Source: Andrena cerasifolii (taxonomy: Eukaryota > Arthropoda > Insecta > Hymenoptera > Andrenidae). From it: a stretch of DNA of 64,000 nucleotides. Both the position numbers and the translations under genes were made by a program. Shown one piece after another: positions 11,823 to 23,033 of this stretch. The notes below the pieces were generated by a model. That model saw only the letters and a list, made by a program, of their open reading frames with translations, had not been told where the DNA came from and made no database searches. Numbering within the stretch: the first letter of the stretch is position 1; every line of letters begins with the position of its first letter. The DNA is taken from the NCBI RefSeq assembly GCF_050908995.1, contig NC_135132.1:925001-989000 (forward strand). Reading direction: 5' to 3'.

Positions 11823-12675
11823 GGGTACGTACATGCGTCGTATACTGAGCCCATAACCTATTGGACTTTTAGTTTATAAGCAGGTAACGTCGAGACGCAG
11901 TTGACCTCATTCATATAACAAAACGTATTTATTCTGATATAAAACATAAATAGTGACTGTGCAAATACTATAATAAAAAGATATGAAGTACATGAAACAA
12001 GATCTGAGATAAATATAATGAACGAACTCTTATAACCGTCCTTTTTACCGCTCGCTTTTACTAGCTTACTCACTGTGCACACGCTCGCCCAACATCATGG
12101 CAGCACCTGCATTTATGTCGCCACCGCATGCAGCTTAATACCTCCTCCTTTTTGAAGCCGGTTAAAAAGCACAATTATTTACGGTTTGTTTATTTCATTG
12201 CTAGCAGCTACATTTCAGATACATTTCAACAAAAAGGTTTATGATAAAAGATTAAATTCAATAAATTGACAAAATGAAATAAAAAGTAAAAGCGAATTCA
12301 ACTAAATTTGCGATAAGAATACACCATTTCCATTTCTGACTCGTTCTCATCACAAAAAACCTTATACACATCTTGAAAATTGATTGACTATTAACTAGGA
12401 TTGTCACTGAAATTCATCCTTAAGGCGTAGATTCCGGTAGCATAAATCGAGTAATTAGCAAAAAACTACAAAATTGTTGCACTATTATTGTATAGGACGA
12501 TTATTTATCTTAAAACGATGTTGAATTTCCAATATTTTGCATTAAAATCCAAGCAACAAAATAATACAAATTCCATAATATCGTCAGTAAATTGAGTAAC
12601 TTATGTTAAAATAGCGTTAAAGTACATAATTTATAATCTGTAAACTTATTGTTGATATTTTTTAACAACGTACGA
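11823..12675. other. No gene recognised; AT-rich
   Basis: AT-rich sequence with no convincing reading frame, repeat partner or RNA gene seen. A GC-richer segment near 12050-12150 is not interpretable. Confidence 0.4.
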
Positions 12676-14024
12676 CAAACGGTAACTTCAAACTTAAAGG
12701 CCACTGGTAAAAAAATTATCGCAGCGCGTTCCGGTGAAACTCAAAAGAATCGGCAGACTCTGCACTTTAAAATGAGCTGAAGACATTGATGTTCCGGTTA
12801 GAAAACATGGAAATTTGTGCAATTTTTAAGCATATTTTCGAAAGGACATCGTAGACCGCAATTTTAACCGAATCGAGAAAACCACAAATGCGTTTTGAAG
12901 AGGAAAGATTGATCTTTCTATTGTTCTTTTCCATGAACGTTCTACGATGATTTCTTCGCTTGCTAGAAGCAACCAAAGCAAAAAAAACGGTTTTTGCTTC
13001 AAAGTTAAATAACTCGGCCCAAAAAAAATTGCACAAGAAATTTATTACTCTCTTTTTACACAGGAATGTGGCCGCTTTCGACTGGTGTAAATGAAACTTG
13101 TGTAAAGAAATTCATACTCCCGTGGAACTTTCACAAGTTGAAGAAATTTTTTTAAATTGACCAAGTGCTAAAATTTGAAAAGCTACTAAAAGTAGGGATT
13201 CCACGCTTCCAAACCACATTTTCAAAATATCGATACGACTATTTTTGCTGGAGTTATGACAATGTGTACTTGCCCCTATTTTTCGTGTTCCTAGAGGTTT
13301 TAATTAATGTGAGGAGTGTAATAACGTAATTACATTAACACAGTATTTATTGATATAACAGCAACGATAATTTATAATCTTTTGCTCATTAATATTCATA
13401 AAAGTTTCTACAGAATCTTTGTATATTAATTAGCCATCGATATCTAATCACAGGTCATTCAAGCATGGTTCCATTAAACAACATTCAATTCAAAAGCATA
13501 CAGCTTAGTGAACAGTGTGACCACAATGGAGGAAAATATTCCATATATTGGTATGTTTAAAGAAAATAATAATGTGCATTAGAAACAAAAGTGAAGTAAA
13601 AATGTGAAAGGACTCCCTAAAACCGATAGGGTTCGCAATATTATTCAATTATGTATAGGTAGTGTCATGTAGTCAAAATGTCCAAGATGACACTTCAGTA
13701 ATCAGCGTAAGAAATGGTGTACGGAGAGTTTTATCGGTGAACAAGTTATCGAAAACGTCACTAGGGATACTACATATACAGGGTGATAGTCACTAATCTA
13801 CGGGGTGATTATACAGACGAAATCAAGAGTGATGAAATTGTGGTAATGATTTTATTTTTTGAGAAAATTGACTTTGAATTTCAGCTAAACACGCGTGCAG
13901 CGAAGTGGGTATAGTTATAGGCGCCTGAGAGGCATGCGTATTTAGCTGAAATTTAAAGGCAATTTTCTCGAACACGATTTTCTTGATTTTCGTCTTATTT
14001 TCGCCTGTAGAATTAGCCCCTAGA

Positions 14025-14335
14025 GCAGGCCTGCCCTTTAGGGTGCAAATACCTCCTCAAGTTCTGGGACCCGGGCAACAGCCCGGGGCTGAACTGTTAA
14101 CTTGCTAACCGTTGCGTGGGTTTTAGGAGAACTGCAAGAGTGTGTGAGCGCCCATACGCGTGCGGCCCAGCTACGTAGACCCGTGGTACGAGCCAGTATG
14201 GACGCACGCACACTCTTGCAGTTCTCCCAAACCCACGCAACGGTTAGCAAGGTAACAGTTCAGCCCTGGGCTGTTGCCCGGGTCGCAGAGCTTGAGGAGG
14301 TACTTGCACCCAAAAGGGCAGGCCTGTCCTAGTCG
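14025..14335. repeat. GC-rich near-perfect hairpin
   Basis: The left arm at about 14025-14160 (GCAGGCCTGCCCTTTAGGGT, then CCCGGGCAACAGCCC and TTGCTAACCGTTGCGTGGG) is the reverse complement of about 14195-14335 with few mismatches. The spacer is about 35 bp. The arms could form a stem of roughly 135 bp. The element is probably a foldback MITE. Open frames on both strands here are mirror images of one another and are not genes. Confidence 0.65.
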
Positions 14336-14800
14336 CACTGCGACCCATTGTCACATTCGGACAGAATATCCAGAAATAAGGAAATAAGTCAGAATTCAAA
14401 ACTTATGGAATTATGTTTTATTATATATTTCTTGTAAACTAATAATATAAGCTCTTATAAAAAAGAGTAAAAATATCATGACGGCTACATCTGATCTGTG
14501 TGTAAACACATGTCAAATTTTTTGTTTTGTGCAGAATTTTAAATCGAGTTCTTTAAAGTTTGGTAATGTAAAAGAAAAAAAAATGAGGTCCGAAATGAGT
14601 AGTATAGATTTTGCAAAGTAACAGCAAATAATTAGTTACATTCAGTTATTTTTCCATAAGAAACCCATTGAAAAAATATCAGTAATTATCGGCTTTTTAG
14701 TTACCTTTAATAATCTTTATATATTATACAAGTTCGCGGAAGGTAACTAATAAGCCAATAATTACTGATATTATTTCGATGGGTTTCTTATATATTTTAT

Positions 14801-14840
14801 ATGTATATATATATAGTAAATATATGTAGTAATATATATA

Positions 14841-14900
<60 letters not shown>
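14801..14900. repeat. (TA)n microsatellite
   Basis: Nearly uninterrupted TA repeats with a few G/C interruptions near 14824-14850. Confidence 0.85.
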
Positions 14901-14904
<4 letters not shown>

Positions 14905-15603
14905 AAATTCTTTGCTATACTCTTCACATTAATTAAAGGATCACCCCGAGGAACCCAAAAAATAGAGGCAAGTTCACATGGTCATAACTCCGGCAAAAAT
15001 AGTCGCATCGATATTTTTTTGAAAATATGTTTTGAAAGCGTGGAATCCCTACTTTCAACCGTTTTTCAGATTTTAGCTGTATTGCTTTTCGGCAAAGTTA
15101 TAATGATATAAAGAGTACTTGGTCAATTTAAAAAAATATCTTCAACTTGTGAAAGTTCCACGGGAGTATGAATTTCTTTACACAAATTTCATTTACACCA
15201 GTCGAAAGCGGCCACATTCCTGTGTAAAAAGAGAGTAATAAATTTCTTGTGCAATTTTTTTTTTTGGCCGAGTTATTCAACTTTGAAGCAAAAACCGTTT
15301 TTTTTTGCTTTGGTTGCTTCTAGCAAGCGAAGAAATCATCGTAGAACGTTCATGGAAAAGAACAATAGAAATATCTTCAAGACGCATTTGTGGTTCTCTC
15401 GATTCGGTTAAAATTTCGGTCTACGATGTCCTTTCGAAAATATGCTTAAAAATTGCACAAATTTCCGTGTTTTCTAACCGGAACATCAATGTCTTCAGCT
15501 CATTTTAAAGTGGAGAGTCTGCCGATTCTTTTGAGTTCCACCGGAACTCGCTGCGATAATTTTTTATCTGTGGCCTTTAAGTTTGAAGTTACCGTTTCGA
15601 AAG

Positions 15604-16275
15604 GGTGAGTTTTAGTTACTTTATTGCTGATAATTATTTTTTAAATTTAACGCAGACTGTGGTTAATTTCCTGCGATAATTCTCCAAATTTCCGTACATA
15701 AATTTTTCTTCGTGATTTTTAAACAGTCTTATTCAATATCAGCAACAGTGTTGGCCGTTAATGTATTACGGATTTTCATCAAAATAACGAACTACGATCA
15801 CTTTTCGTTCATTTCCTGTTACATCATATTTTCGTCTGTACGATATTAACAAAAGGAAATTTGCATATTCCTTATCCTCTCACTTCAAATAATTATTATT
15901 TTCGATTCTGCTTTAAAAAGAAAACTGTATATTCGCCTTTTTACATTTGACATGCATTCCTTGCGATTTATCCTTTATTCATTATTCACTTTAAATGACA
16001 ACCAAAATATAACGGAAAACTCGATTTTGTATGTCTTTTTCATTTGTTATTTTGCGCGGTTTCCTTTGATGCATGCCGATTTGCTTGTTCGTAGCACGTG
16101 CAAGCGCAGCAGCCTACCGCGTAGCCAGCGCTACCGCGGGGTTCAGCCTCTGGTTGGTCGGGGTTTTTTGTTAATACCTCGTTAACGATGCTTCAGACAA
16201 TATTTTCACTAAGGAAAAACTTGTTTCAGATCACCCCTTCAATACCCCCCCCCCCCAGGGTATCCCAAAAATGGT
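15604..16275 (-). repeat. Copy of foldback arm (relative of 3849-4490), reverse
   Basis: Inverse relative of 17066-17760 and of the left arm of the 3849-7004 element. Shared landmarks include TTTTAGTTACTTTATTG, GTTAATACCTCGTTAACGA and CAATATTTTCACTAAGGAA. It ends near a C-run and GGGTATCCCAAAAATG, a degenerate version of the element end. With 17066-17977 it would form another inverted pair, split by the MITE at 16377-17051 and a TA microsatellite. Confidence 0.6.
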
Positions 16276-16285
16276 GGAGTGATTT

Positions 16286-16286
16286 G

Positions 16287-16334
<48 letters not shown>

Positions 16335-16376
16335 TATATATATATATATTTATATATTTATATATATATATATATA
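16286..16376. repeat. (TA)n/TTTATA microsatellite
   Basis: TA-rich simple repeat with interspersed TTTATA units, directly abutting the MITE that begins at 16377. Confidence 0.85.
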
Positions 16377-17051
16377 CAGGGTGTCCCACTAAGGAATGGA
16401 CAGCGCGATATCTCTTAAAGTATTGTCGATAAAAATATAAAAAAATAGGGAATTGCATGGTTTGAGGGGGCCCATTTATTAGCGCGAACGAATTTTGTTT
16501 TCGATTATTATTTTAAAAGATACGATGGTCAAGTTCGGTTTTTCAAATGGAACTATTTTTTTTTTGAAGACCTGAGTTGATAGTGCGTTCCAAGACAAAT
16601 TCAATAAGCTTTAATGTATACACTTTATTTCCACTGGTTTTTAAGATATTGCGCTTGCAAATTTACTGATTTTCACTGCAAGAAACCCTTCTGGAATGGC
16701 AAAAACCGGGGGCGGTCTTACTGACGCACGGGTGGCACTGCCTGTTGAAATGGATACTTACCTGCCAAAGGTCTACGCCAGAAATGGCAGGCCCAAAGGC
16801 TGGACAATTCTTTTCCGTCAGAAATGCTACTTAGGTAGGTACATCTGCGGTATTTGTTTCTGATACAATCTGCTCCCTATGTTTGAAATTTAGTCTAGCA
16901 ACTTTCACTCCTCCTAACAAATCCAACTTGCATCCCTCCCAGAAGAACCGGTCATCCGAGCGTAGAAGCAAGTGCGAAATAAAAGTAACGATGCGCTTCT
17001 CGATACCGCAGATGTACCTACCTAAGTAGCATTTCTGACGGAAAAGAATTG
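16377..17051. mobile_element. CAGGGTGTCCC foldback MITE, copy A (right arm truncated)
   Basis: Begins CAGGGTGTCCCACTAAGGA after TA, as in copies B-D at 34732, 39233 and 42346. The right arm stops at GACGGAAAAGAATTG and runs into a TA tract, so about 400 bp of the right arm is missing. No gene is encoded. Short frames here recur in other copies only because the DNA is similar. Confidence 0.75.
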
Positions 17052-17065
17052 TATATATATATATA

Positions 17066-17977
17066 TAAAGGGTGTTCCAAAAATGCTGCGGTTTGTTGAA
17101 GAGGGTGACTCAGGGGGTGATTACAAACAACATTTTCCTTTGCGAAAATGTTCTCCTAGGATTCGTTAACGAGATATTAACAAAAAGCACGGACCAATCA
17201 CAGCCCGAGGCTAACGGCCGAGTTCCCACGTTAACGTGGCTGCGCGCCACGCTGCGACTAGGAACAAGCAACTCGGCATGCATCGAAGGAAATTGCGTAG
17301 AATGGCAAATGAAAAAGACGTAACAAATAAAATCGAACATTTCGTCATGGTTTGTTTGTCATTTAAAGTGAATAATGAATATAGGATAAATGGATGAAAA
17401 TCATGTGTAACGTAAAAAGACGAATACACACTTTTTCTTTTAGAAGAATCTAAAATAATAATTATTTGAAGTGGGAGGATAAGGAATATGCAAAATTTCC
17501 TTGTGTTAATAACGTAGCCATGAAAAGGTAATGTAACAGGAAATGAAAGAAAAGTGACCGTAGTTCGTTATTGTGATAAAAATCCCTAATTCAATAACAG
17601 CCAACGCTGTTGCTGATAATGAATAAGTCTGTTTAAAAACGCCGAAGAAATATTCACATACGGAAATTTTGAGAATTGTCACCGGAAATATGCCATAGGC
17701 TGCGTTAAGTTTAAAAATTAATGATCACCAATAAAGTAACTAAAACTCATCCTTTAAAAAATTCACCAGCAGCTTGAAAAACTGTGTCACTAGGTCACTG
17801 AACCGATACCAGTCATCCACGGGCGCGTCCAGTGCATAGCTGGTCTTAGGTATACGACACCACAAGTTAATAGTCGCAACGTCAATTGCGTCCGGGTTAA
17901 TGTATCGAATATCCACTTCACTGCACGGCTACTAACACTGATCACTTAATTTATTTTTCATGGAACGTGTTGTTCCG
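17066..17977 (+). repeat. Copy of foldback arm (relative of 3849-4755)
   Basis: Starts GGGTGTTCCAAAAATG and is similar along its length to 3849-4755, including the GAACGTGTTGTTCC block at its far end (17960-17976). It stops where the Polinton-terminus-like sequence begins at about 17978, so the two repeats abut directly. Confidence 0.6.
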
Positions 17978-19005
17978 ATTCTGGACCAACGCAGATGGAG
18001 GGGGTGAAGCGGGGCGGGGGTACCTCAACGAGAGCGGGGGGTGAGGCAGGGAGGGGTACCACATCTTCGGCGAGGGGTGGGTGGGAAGGGGAGGAGGAGC
18101 GCTGGTCGCCGACGTGAGAATGAGGCGGTGGAGGGGGAACGCTACTTGTCGACGCCGGGTGGAGGGTACCGCTGATGACTGATGAGTGGTGACATGATGA
18201 TGCGTTGTCGGAGGCGCGAAAATTCAAAAGGATCCGTAACCCTCTTTTAGCCTGAAGGTCAGATCGCGCCAAGCGATAGTCGCGATGATTCGTGACGTTT
18301 GAACAAGGAGTGCGGGAGAAAGGCACGATCTCCCTCTCCCTCTCCCTCTCCCTCTCTGTCGCAGTCTATAGACAAAACATAGGAAGGTATGACGCGTAGA
18401 AGATGCAAGTCCAAACCTGCATAGTCCTCGCGCAAACACCTATCGTAAACATATAGCTGTAATGATGGAAGGTCTACTTCCGAAATTAATGCGCAGTATT
18501 TTCGCGTGCCCACATTCTCGGAACCGCGACAATTCAAAGCGAACCGGAGCACTTCTATCGCCCGAAGACTAGATCGCGCCCGCAATAGCCGTATCATAGC
18601 CGCGCAGTCCGTACGCGCAGGCGCGACCGCGAACGATTCGAGACGTTCGAATTAGGAGCGTGAGACGCTATCTCTCTCTCGATCAGTAGACAAAACATAG
18701 GGAGGTGTTACACGTAGCAGATGCTAGTCGAAAACTGCATAACCATCGCGTGATCACCACGCCAAAAACATATGTAGCTGTAATGATCGAAGGTCCACTT
18801 CCAACATTAACGCACATATGCTATGCGACTGTAAGTATACATGTATCGACGTTGCGTAGGTCATGTGATTTACGGACACGCGAGTACAGTTACATTGCAG
18901 GAGAATGTACCTAGTAAGGAATGAAGATCGAAAGAGCGCTAGTTTTAGGATAAGTGATATGTACCGCGGGTAGGAAAGGATTGTGTAAGGTATCAGTCGA
19001 CCCTT
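17978..19005 (+). mobile_element. Eroded second Polinton-type terminus (orphan TIR)
   Basis: Shares with the Polinton TIRs at 22272 and 34589 the GATTCTGGACCAAC start, GGGGGTGAAGCGGGGCG, GGAGGCGCGAAAATTCAAAA, AGGTCAGATCGC and the GACAAAACATA...ATGCAAGTC stretch. Its inner end, about 18835-19000 (TTTTAGGATAAGTGATAT, then TACCGCGGGTAGGAAAGGAT), matches the reverse complement of 33785-34010 inside the right TIR. The outermost bases of the TIR are missing. Blocks are internally repeated (for example around 18200 and 18530). No Polinton gene adjoins it, so it is an orphan terminus or a remnant of a lost element. Confidence 0.65.
18329..18356. repeat. (CTCCCT)n simple repeat
   Basis: Four to five CTCCCT units within the orphan Polinton-type terminus; the corresponding place in the left TIR at 22533 holds a CT microsatellite. 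Confidence 0.8.
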
Positions 19006-19290
19006 TCAAGTGCTCCAAACCGCTCGAAAATCCGAGAAACTCATAAATCTGACCTGTGCGCGGCGCGTAGTGGCACCAGTGGGAACGTCTTTCTGCAACA
19101 AATCGGTCTTACGCGTTGAAAAAAAAGTGCGCGGAGCGCCGTTGCACTATTGAGACCCTGCTTTAAAGTTTAACACCGCGCCGAACGCGTTCGTCTAGCA
19201 ACGGGGACTTGCGCATAAGCGCCCTATTTTCCATGTGTTTATTCGATTAAAATAAAAATTGATTCTTCTTTTAGTTCAAGAAATGTATTA

Positions 19291-19667
19291 CAGTATTGTC
19301 TCGTTAGCGACTCGCTGGTCGGGACCGGCGTTGAGTCGGTATCGTGAACAGAACCCTAATTCCGAGTGTTCGTTTCTCGCTTCTTTCTGGCCGGAGGGGG
19401 GAGCGAGATGGAACACTGCGTGCGCGGCGAGCGTGCGCGATGGTCGCAAGCGCAAAGGACAGAATGTCAGGCGACCGAAAGACGGAGCGAGACAAAAATC
19501 AACGCGTCGTCGGTCTCGTACCGTCCTCGCTCGCTTTCAGTGCCTCTCGCTCGCTCTCGTTCCATCTCGCTTCAGCTTTCGCCGGGCAAGAGTGAGACAA
19601 AAGTGGTGGGCATAGCGAAGAGTCGGTATCGTGTACACCAAATCGAGTCGCTAACGAGGAAATACTG
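19291..19667. mobile_element. 377-bp MITE, TA-flanked, ends CAGTATTGTCTCG
   Basis: Left end CAGTATTGTCTCGTTAGCGA is the inverse of the right end TCGCTAACGAGGAAATACTG, with TA on both sides (19289-19290, 19668-19669). The interior is rich in CTCGCT repeats. Its right half (about 19497-19667) recurs at 63278-63443 in the same orientation, and a diverged reverse copy lies at 46790-46975. Non-coding. Confidence 0.7.
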
Positions 19668-19669
19668 TA

Positions 19670-20400
19670 TTAATTAAAAGAAAAATCAAATTTCTATTTA
19701 TTGTACCTGCGCCACAATTCATCTTAAAAAAATACATATTTTTAAGGCCATTACACTGTTGGTCCCCCTTAACTGCCTGTAAAATCTGTTCCTTTAGGAA
19801 TTTCGTTCTCAAATTTTACCTGGTCATTCTTAAGATGATGTGAGATGAAAATATAAAAAAAATTATGTTTTGACCTGAAAGTGCGCTTAAAGATATGCCC
19901 AAAAGCAGGCAATCCGCGTGCAACGGCGCACGCAGGGGCAAAGCAGGCAAGCGGTCGAGCGGTGGTATTCAAAACCAATTGCGCGTGGCATAATTCACCT
20001 CGCAAGGAGAGGATCCTACCTCTTATTAGAGGGTAAATTACCTGGGGGTGGCCCACTCCTCATTGTCAGTAACGATGGTCATAAAACCACTGATGTGTCA
20101 TCATAAAATAATTTATGTCTTAGGTTTCTTAAAAATTTTATGAATTTTTTTACACGTTTGAAGTATCTTATATGCGTATTTAAACGATTACGGCTAATTT
20201 TTACTCCTAATAAGGGTGACAGGCGACAAGAACATCATCCATACAGCACATTATGGCGCAAATGAAATTTATATCAAGTTTTATTCAACACAATTTTTTA
20301 CCCCTTATGAACATTGAGGGGTGGTTAACCCCCTGAGTATGAACGGGCCTCTACAAAAAAAACACGTATATCTTATTTTTCTGTCCTCTAAAACATATAC
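19670..20400. other. No gene recognised
   Basis: AT-rich intergenic or intronic sequence. No supported reading frame, RNA gene or repeat partner in this window. Confidence 0.4.
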
Positions 20401-21600
20401 AAACACTAAGAACCTAAGGACCTTTCCTTGTCAGAGAAGCTGCGACGAAATTTATCTCTTGTTCTTTATCACTTCATCCAAAATAGATGGGGGATCGTTG
20501 GATTACACCCGAAGTGCCTACCCGCTAAAATCTATTGTTTTCATTATATCCACTGTAGTCAATTGTGTTATTCACACACACACACACGTAGAAATCACAC
20601 CACCCCAATAAAAATACCACATCTCTTGCACTAAGCCATGTGAAAAAAATTAAAAAAGAACACAAATTTACCCGCACCGAAGCACATAAAAAAAATAAAT
20701 TTATGCGCCGTCAGATAATTGAAACTGATAACTCTTAATGATTATCAACTTCGCGATGTGTTCATGCTGGTTGAAATAAATTAATATTGACGGAGCTAGG
20801 TTGAATATGAGGATCATCAAAACGAAAATAGTTGAATTAGTTTATTTGTATGATTGCTTAGTTGATGTACTGCGTTAGGAGAATTTGGTGAGACTGACGC
20901 ATGACGTCTTCGTCGGTCAACCTAAGAGAGTTTCCCTAAACTGATGCAAAGAAAGTTCAAGTATTTTAAAACTGCAATAAACGGAAAAGAAAGCAACTCC
21001 AAACCATCTGCCACATCTGGGATTATAAAGTAATGTGGGCCTACCTGCTCGACGGCACGACTCGTTCAGGTTAGCCGCTGCACTTCATAAATGAGCATTT
21101 TGTTTTGGTACTTCTCATAGTGAACACAGCTCCGCCGATATTACATTATTTGAACACATCGCGAAGAAGACAAACATTCAGTCGACCCACAAATTTACGT
21201 CGAAAAACTTACTTTAATTTTATTTATTGGGAGTTATTAGTTTCAATTGTCTGAGTACGTGTGAACGTGTTTTTTCGTGGCGAGTATTAGTGCAGGCGAT
21301 GTCGTTTTTCATTCTTTTGCGTGTTTTAGTGCGGGTAAATTTGCGTTTTTTATTAAATGTTTTCACACGTTTTAGTGCAAGAGATCTGATATTGGGGGGG
21401 GGGGGTGATTTTTGCACGTGTGTGTCTCGATAATACAATTGGTTACAGTGAATATAATGGAAACGATGGATTATAGCGATTTGGCAGGTCTGGGGTAATT
21501 CAACGGTACCCTCCAATTTTGGTGAAGTGATAAAGACGAAGAGATAAATTTCGTCGCAGCTTCTTTGAGGTGAGTGACCCCATGCGACAGAGCCTTTAAA
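20401..21600. mobile_element. Foldback-like element with ~200-bp inverted arms
   Basis: The left arm at about 20420-20700 contains AAGCTGCGACGAAATTTATCTC, the ACACACACACG and CACACCACCCC blocks, and GCACTAAGCCATGTG. The right arm at about 21320-21575 carries the inverse (GAGATAAATTTCGTCGCAGC near 21541). About 600 bp of unrelated sequence lies between. Ends and target duplication were not resolved. Confidence 0.5.
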
Positions 21601-21933
21601 TACAACCACAGCTCGACCCTTCGCATACACCGGGTCTAGGCATATTTATAAACGCTTTGAATTAACATTCGAAGCCTCAACCGCAATATCGTTATATATA
21701 ATTTTCGTATTAGTCTGGTGTTTAAACACACCTTAAATTTATTCCCCCTTGTAGCTGAACACCCTGTACATATGTTTCATATTGTATATTCTTTTAGGCA
21801 ATTATTTACACTTAAGCCCACTAGTTCAAATAGTAAGTAGTTTAAATATTAATATATTTAATTATTATTTATTATTCTAAACAAAATTTGTTTGAACATA
21901 ATTAATGACTATAATTTCATTTGAATTTTACAG

Positions 21934-22067
21934 CTTGGTTTGGATGCAGACATGCGCAAGTTCTTCTAATGTCCTTCGGTTTCCTGTGCTGCTATGCCAT
22001 CAGAGTCACCACATCTGTGACATTGGAAGCGATGACCAATGCCGCCAGTGCGAATCCTGACTTCGAA
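21934..22067 (+). CDS. SLC17-type MFS transporter, exon with first membrane segment
   Basis: The acceptor TTTTACAG ends at 21933 and the donor GTATAA starts at 22068. The exon encodes two bases of a split codon and 44 residues. It starts WFGCRHAQVLLMSFGFL and runs through CYAIRVTTSVTLEAMTNA, ending NPDFE. The W-x-x-x-R and first-helix pattern is typical of insect SLC17 (sialin/inorganic-phosphate-cotransporter-like) proteins, which move organic anions or phosphate across plasma or organelle membranes. It ends in phase 0, which fits the exon at 38760. The 5' coding exon with the start codon was not found. The donor is non-consensus beyond GT. The Polinton is inserted 204 bp downstream in the following intron. 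Confidence 0.85.
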
Positions 22068-22265
22068 GTATAATTGCATCTTCATTTTTCATTTTTCTCG
22101 TTAACACTTTAAATGGCACAAGATTTGGACAACTGCCGGAAAAGGTTTATTCAGCTCGCCCCGCGCTTTGAATATATGCCGACACTTATGAAAATTTATA
22201 CTTTTGTATTTCCTATTAGATCTTTATAAAAGTATTGCCATTAGATGGATTATGTACTTCTAATG

Positions 22266-22271
22266 AAAATG
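22266..22271. repeat. Polinton target-site duplication, left (AAAATG)
   Basis: AAAATG immediately outside the left TIR; an identical 6-mer is at 34590-34595. Six-bp duplications are characteristic of Polinton/Maverick integration. Confidence 0.85.
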
Positions 22272-22530
22272 AGTAGCCATAATAGGGGCGTTCTGGATCA
22301 ACCTTAGGCGAGGGGGTGAAGCGGGGCGAGGGGTTTCGTACCGAAGACGAGGGGGTGATGCGGGGTAGGGGAACGCGACTCGTGACCGCGGGAGGGGATA
22401 CGCGAGGCGCGAAAATTCAAAACAACCCGCCACCCATTTTTCGACTAAAGGTCAGATCGCTCCCGCAATAGCAGCGAACGATTCGCGACGTTCGAATTTG
22501 GAGCGCGCGAGAGAGAGAGGTACGATATAC

Positions 22531-22580
<50 letters not shown>

Positions 22581-22908
22581 TGCTGCGTCGCAGCCGCGCA
22601 ATTCGGATGCGCAGGCGCGATAGCGGTGTACGATTCGCGACGTTCGAATTTGGAGTGCGCGAGCAAGGTAGGTATATATATGTTATGCGGCTCTTTCTCA
22701 CTGTCTTCAGACAAAACATACGTATTATTATTATTATTAACACCATCATGTGCACAAGACGAATATGCAAGTCGAAACCCGCATCACCATCGCGTGATCA
22801 CCAAGCCAAAAAACAGAACATATAATTACTATAATCGAAGGTTAACTTCCGAGAATAATGCGCATATGCTTCGGCGATCTCGCATCGCCAGAATATTATA
22901 TGTAGAAG
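22272..22908 (+). repeat. Polinton left terminal inverted repeat
   Basis: Starts AGTAGCCATAATAGGGGC. It matches the reverse complement of 34150-34589 through the GCGCGAAAATTCAAAACAAC block, the ACGATTCGCGACGTTCGAAT block and the GACAAAACATACG...ATGCAAGTCGAAACC region to about 22908. Relative to the right TIR it has extra sequence between two direct copies of GATTCGCGACGTTCGAATTT (about 22475-22500 and 22630-22652). The extra part includes a CT microsatellite. Confidence 0.85.
22533..22577. repeat. (CT)n microsatellite in left TIR
   Basis: Uninterrupted CT repeats inside the left TIR; absent from the right TIR. Confidence 0.9.
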
Positions 22909-22985
22909 CGTGACAAGGTTTAAGGCGAAACCCTATATCTATCATTAGGGACCAGGGTGTCAGGGATTTTAGGTAGGGAGGTTCG

Positions 22986-22997
22986 TATATATTTAAA
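22986..22997 (+). promoter_or_regulatory. Possible TATA box of the first Polinton gene
   Basis: TATATATTTAAA lies 37 bp before the ATG at 23034, inside the element and just after the left TIR. Position and composition fit a TATA element, but there is no other support. Confidence 0.3.
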
Positions 22998-23033
22998 TTG
23001 GAGCGTAACTGAGTTTACATATATTCGGATGCA

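Larger units (their letters stand above)
12676..15597. mobile_element. Foldback element built from repeat family X
   Basis: The arms are 12676-13320 and 14935-15597 in inverse orientation. They share the GAAACTCAAAAGAATCGGCAG and TTAAAATGAGCTGAAGAC blocks, the TTTTAACCGAATCGAGA block and the GAGTTATGAC block. The interior includes a separate GC-rich hairpin (14025-14335), a fragment related to the MITE at 10028-11058 (14337-14420) and a TA microsatellite. No transposase is seen. Confidence 0.6.

Noticed and set aside
14724..14927. 67-codon ORF of Ile and Tyr
   Set aside because: Translation of a TA microsatellite.
19259..19677. Overlapping Arg/Ser-rich ORFs of 83-118 codons
   Set aside because: They span a TA-flanked MITE that recurs at 63278 and 46790. 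The composition comes from CTCGCT-type repeats.
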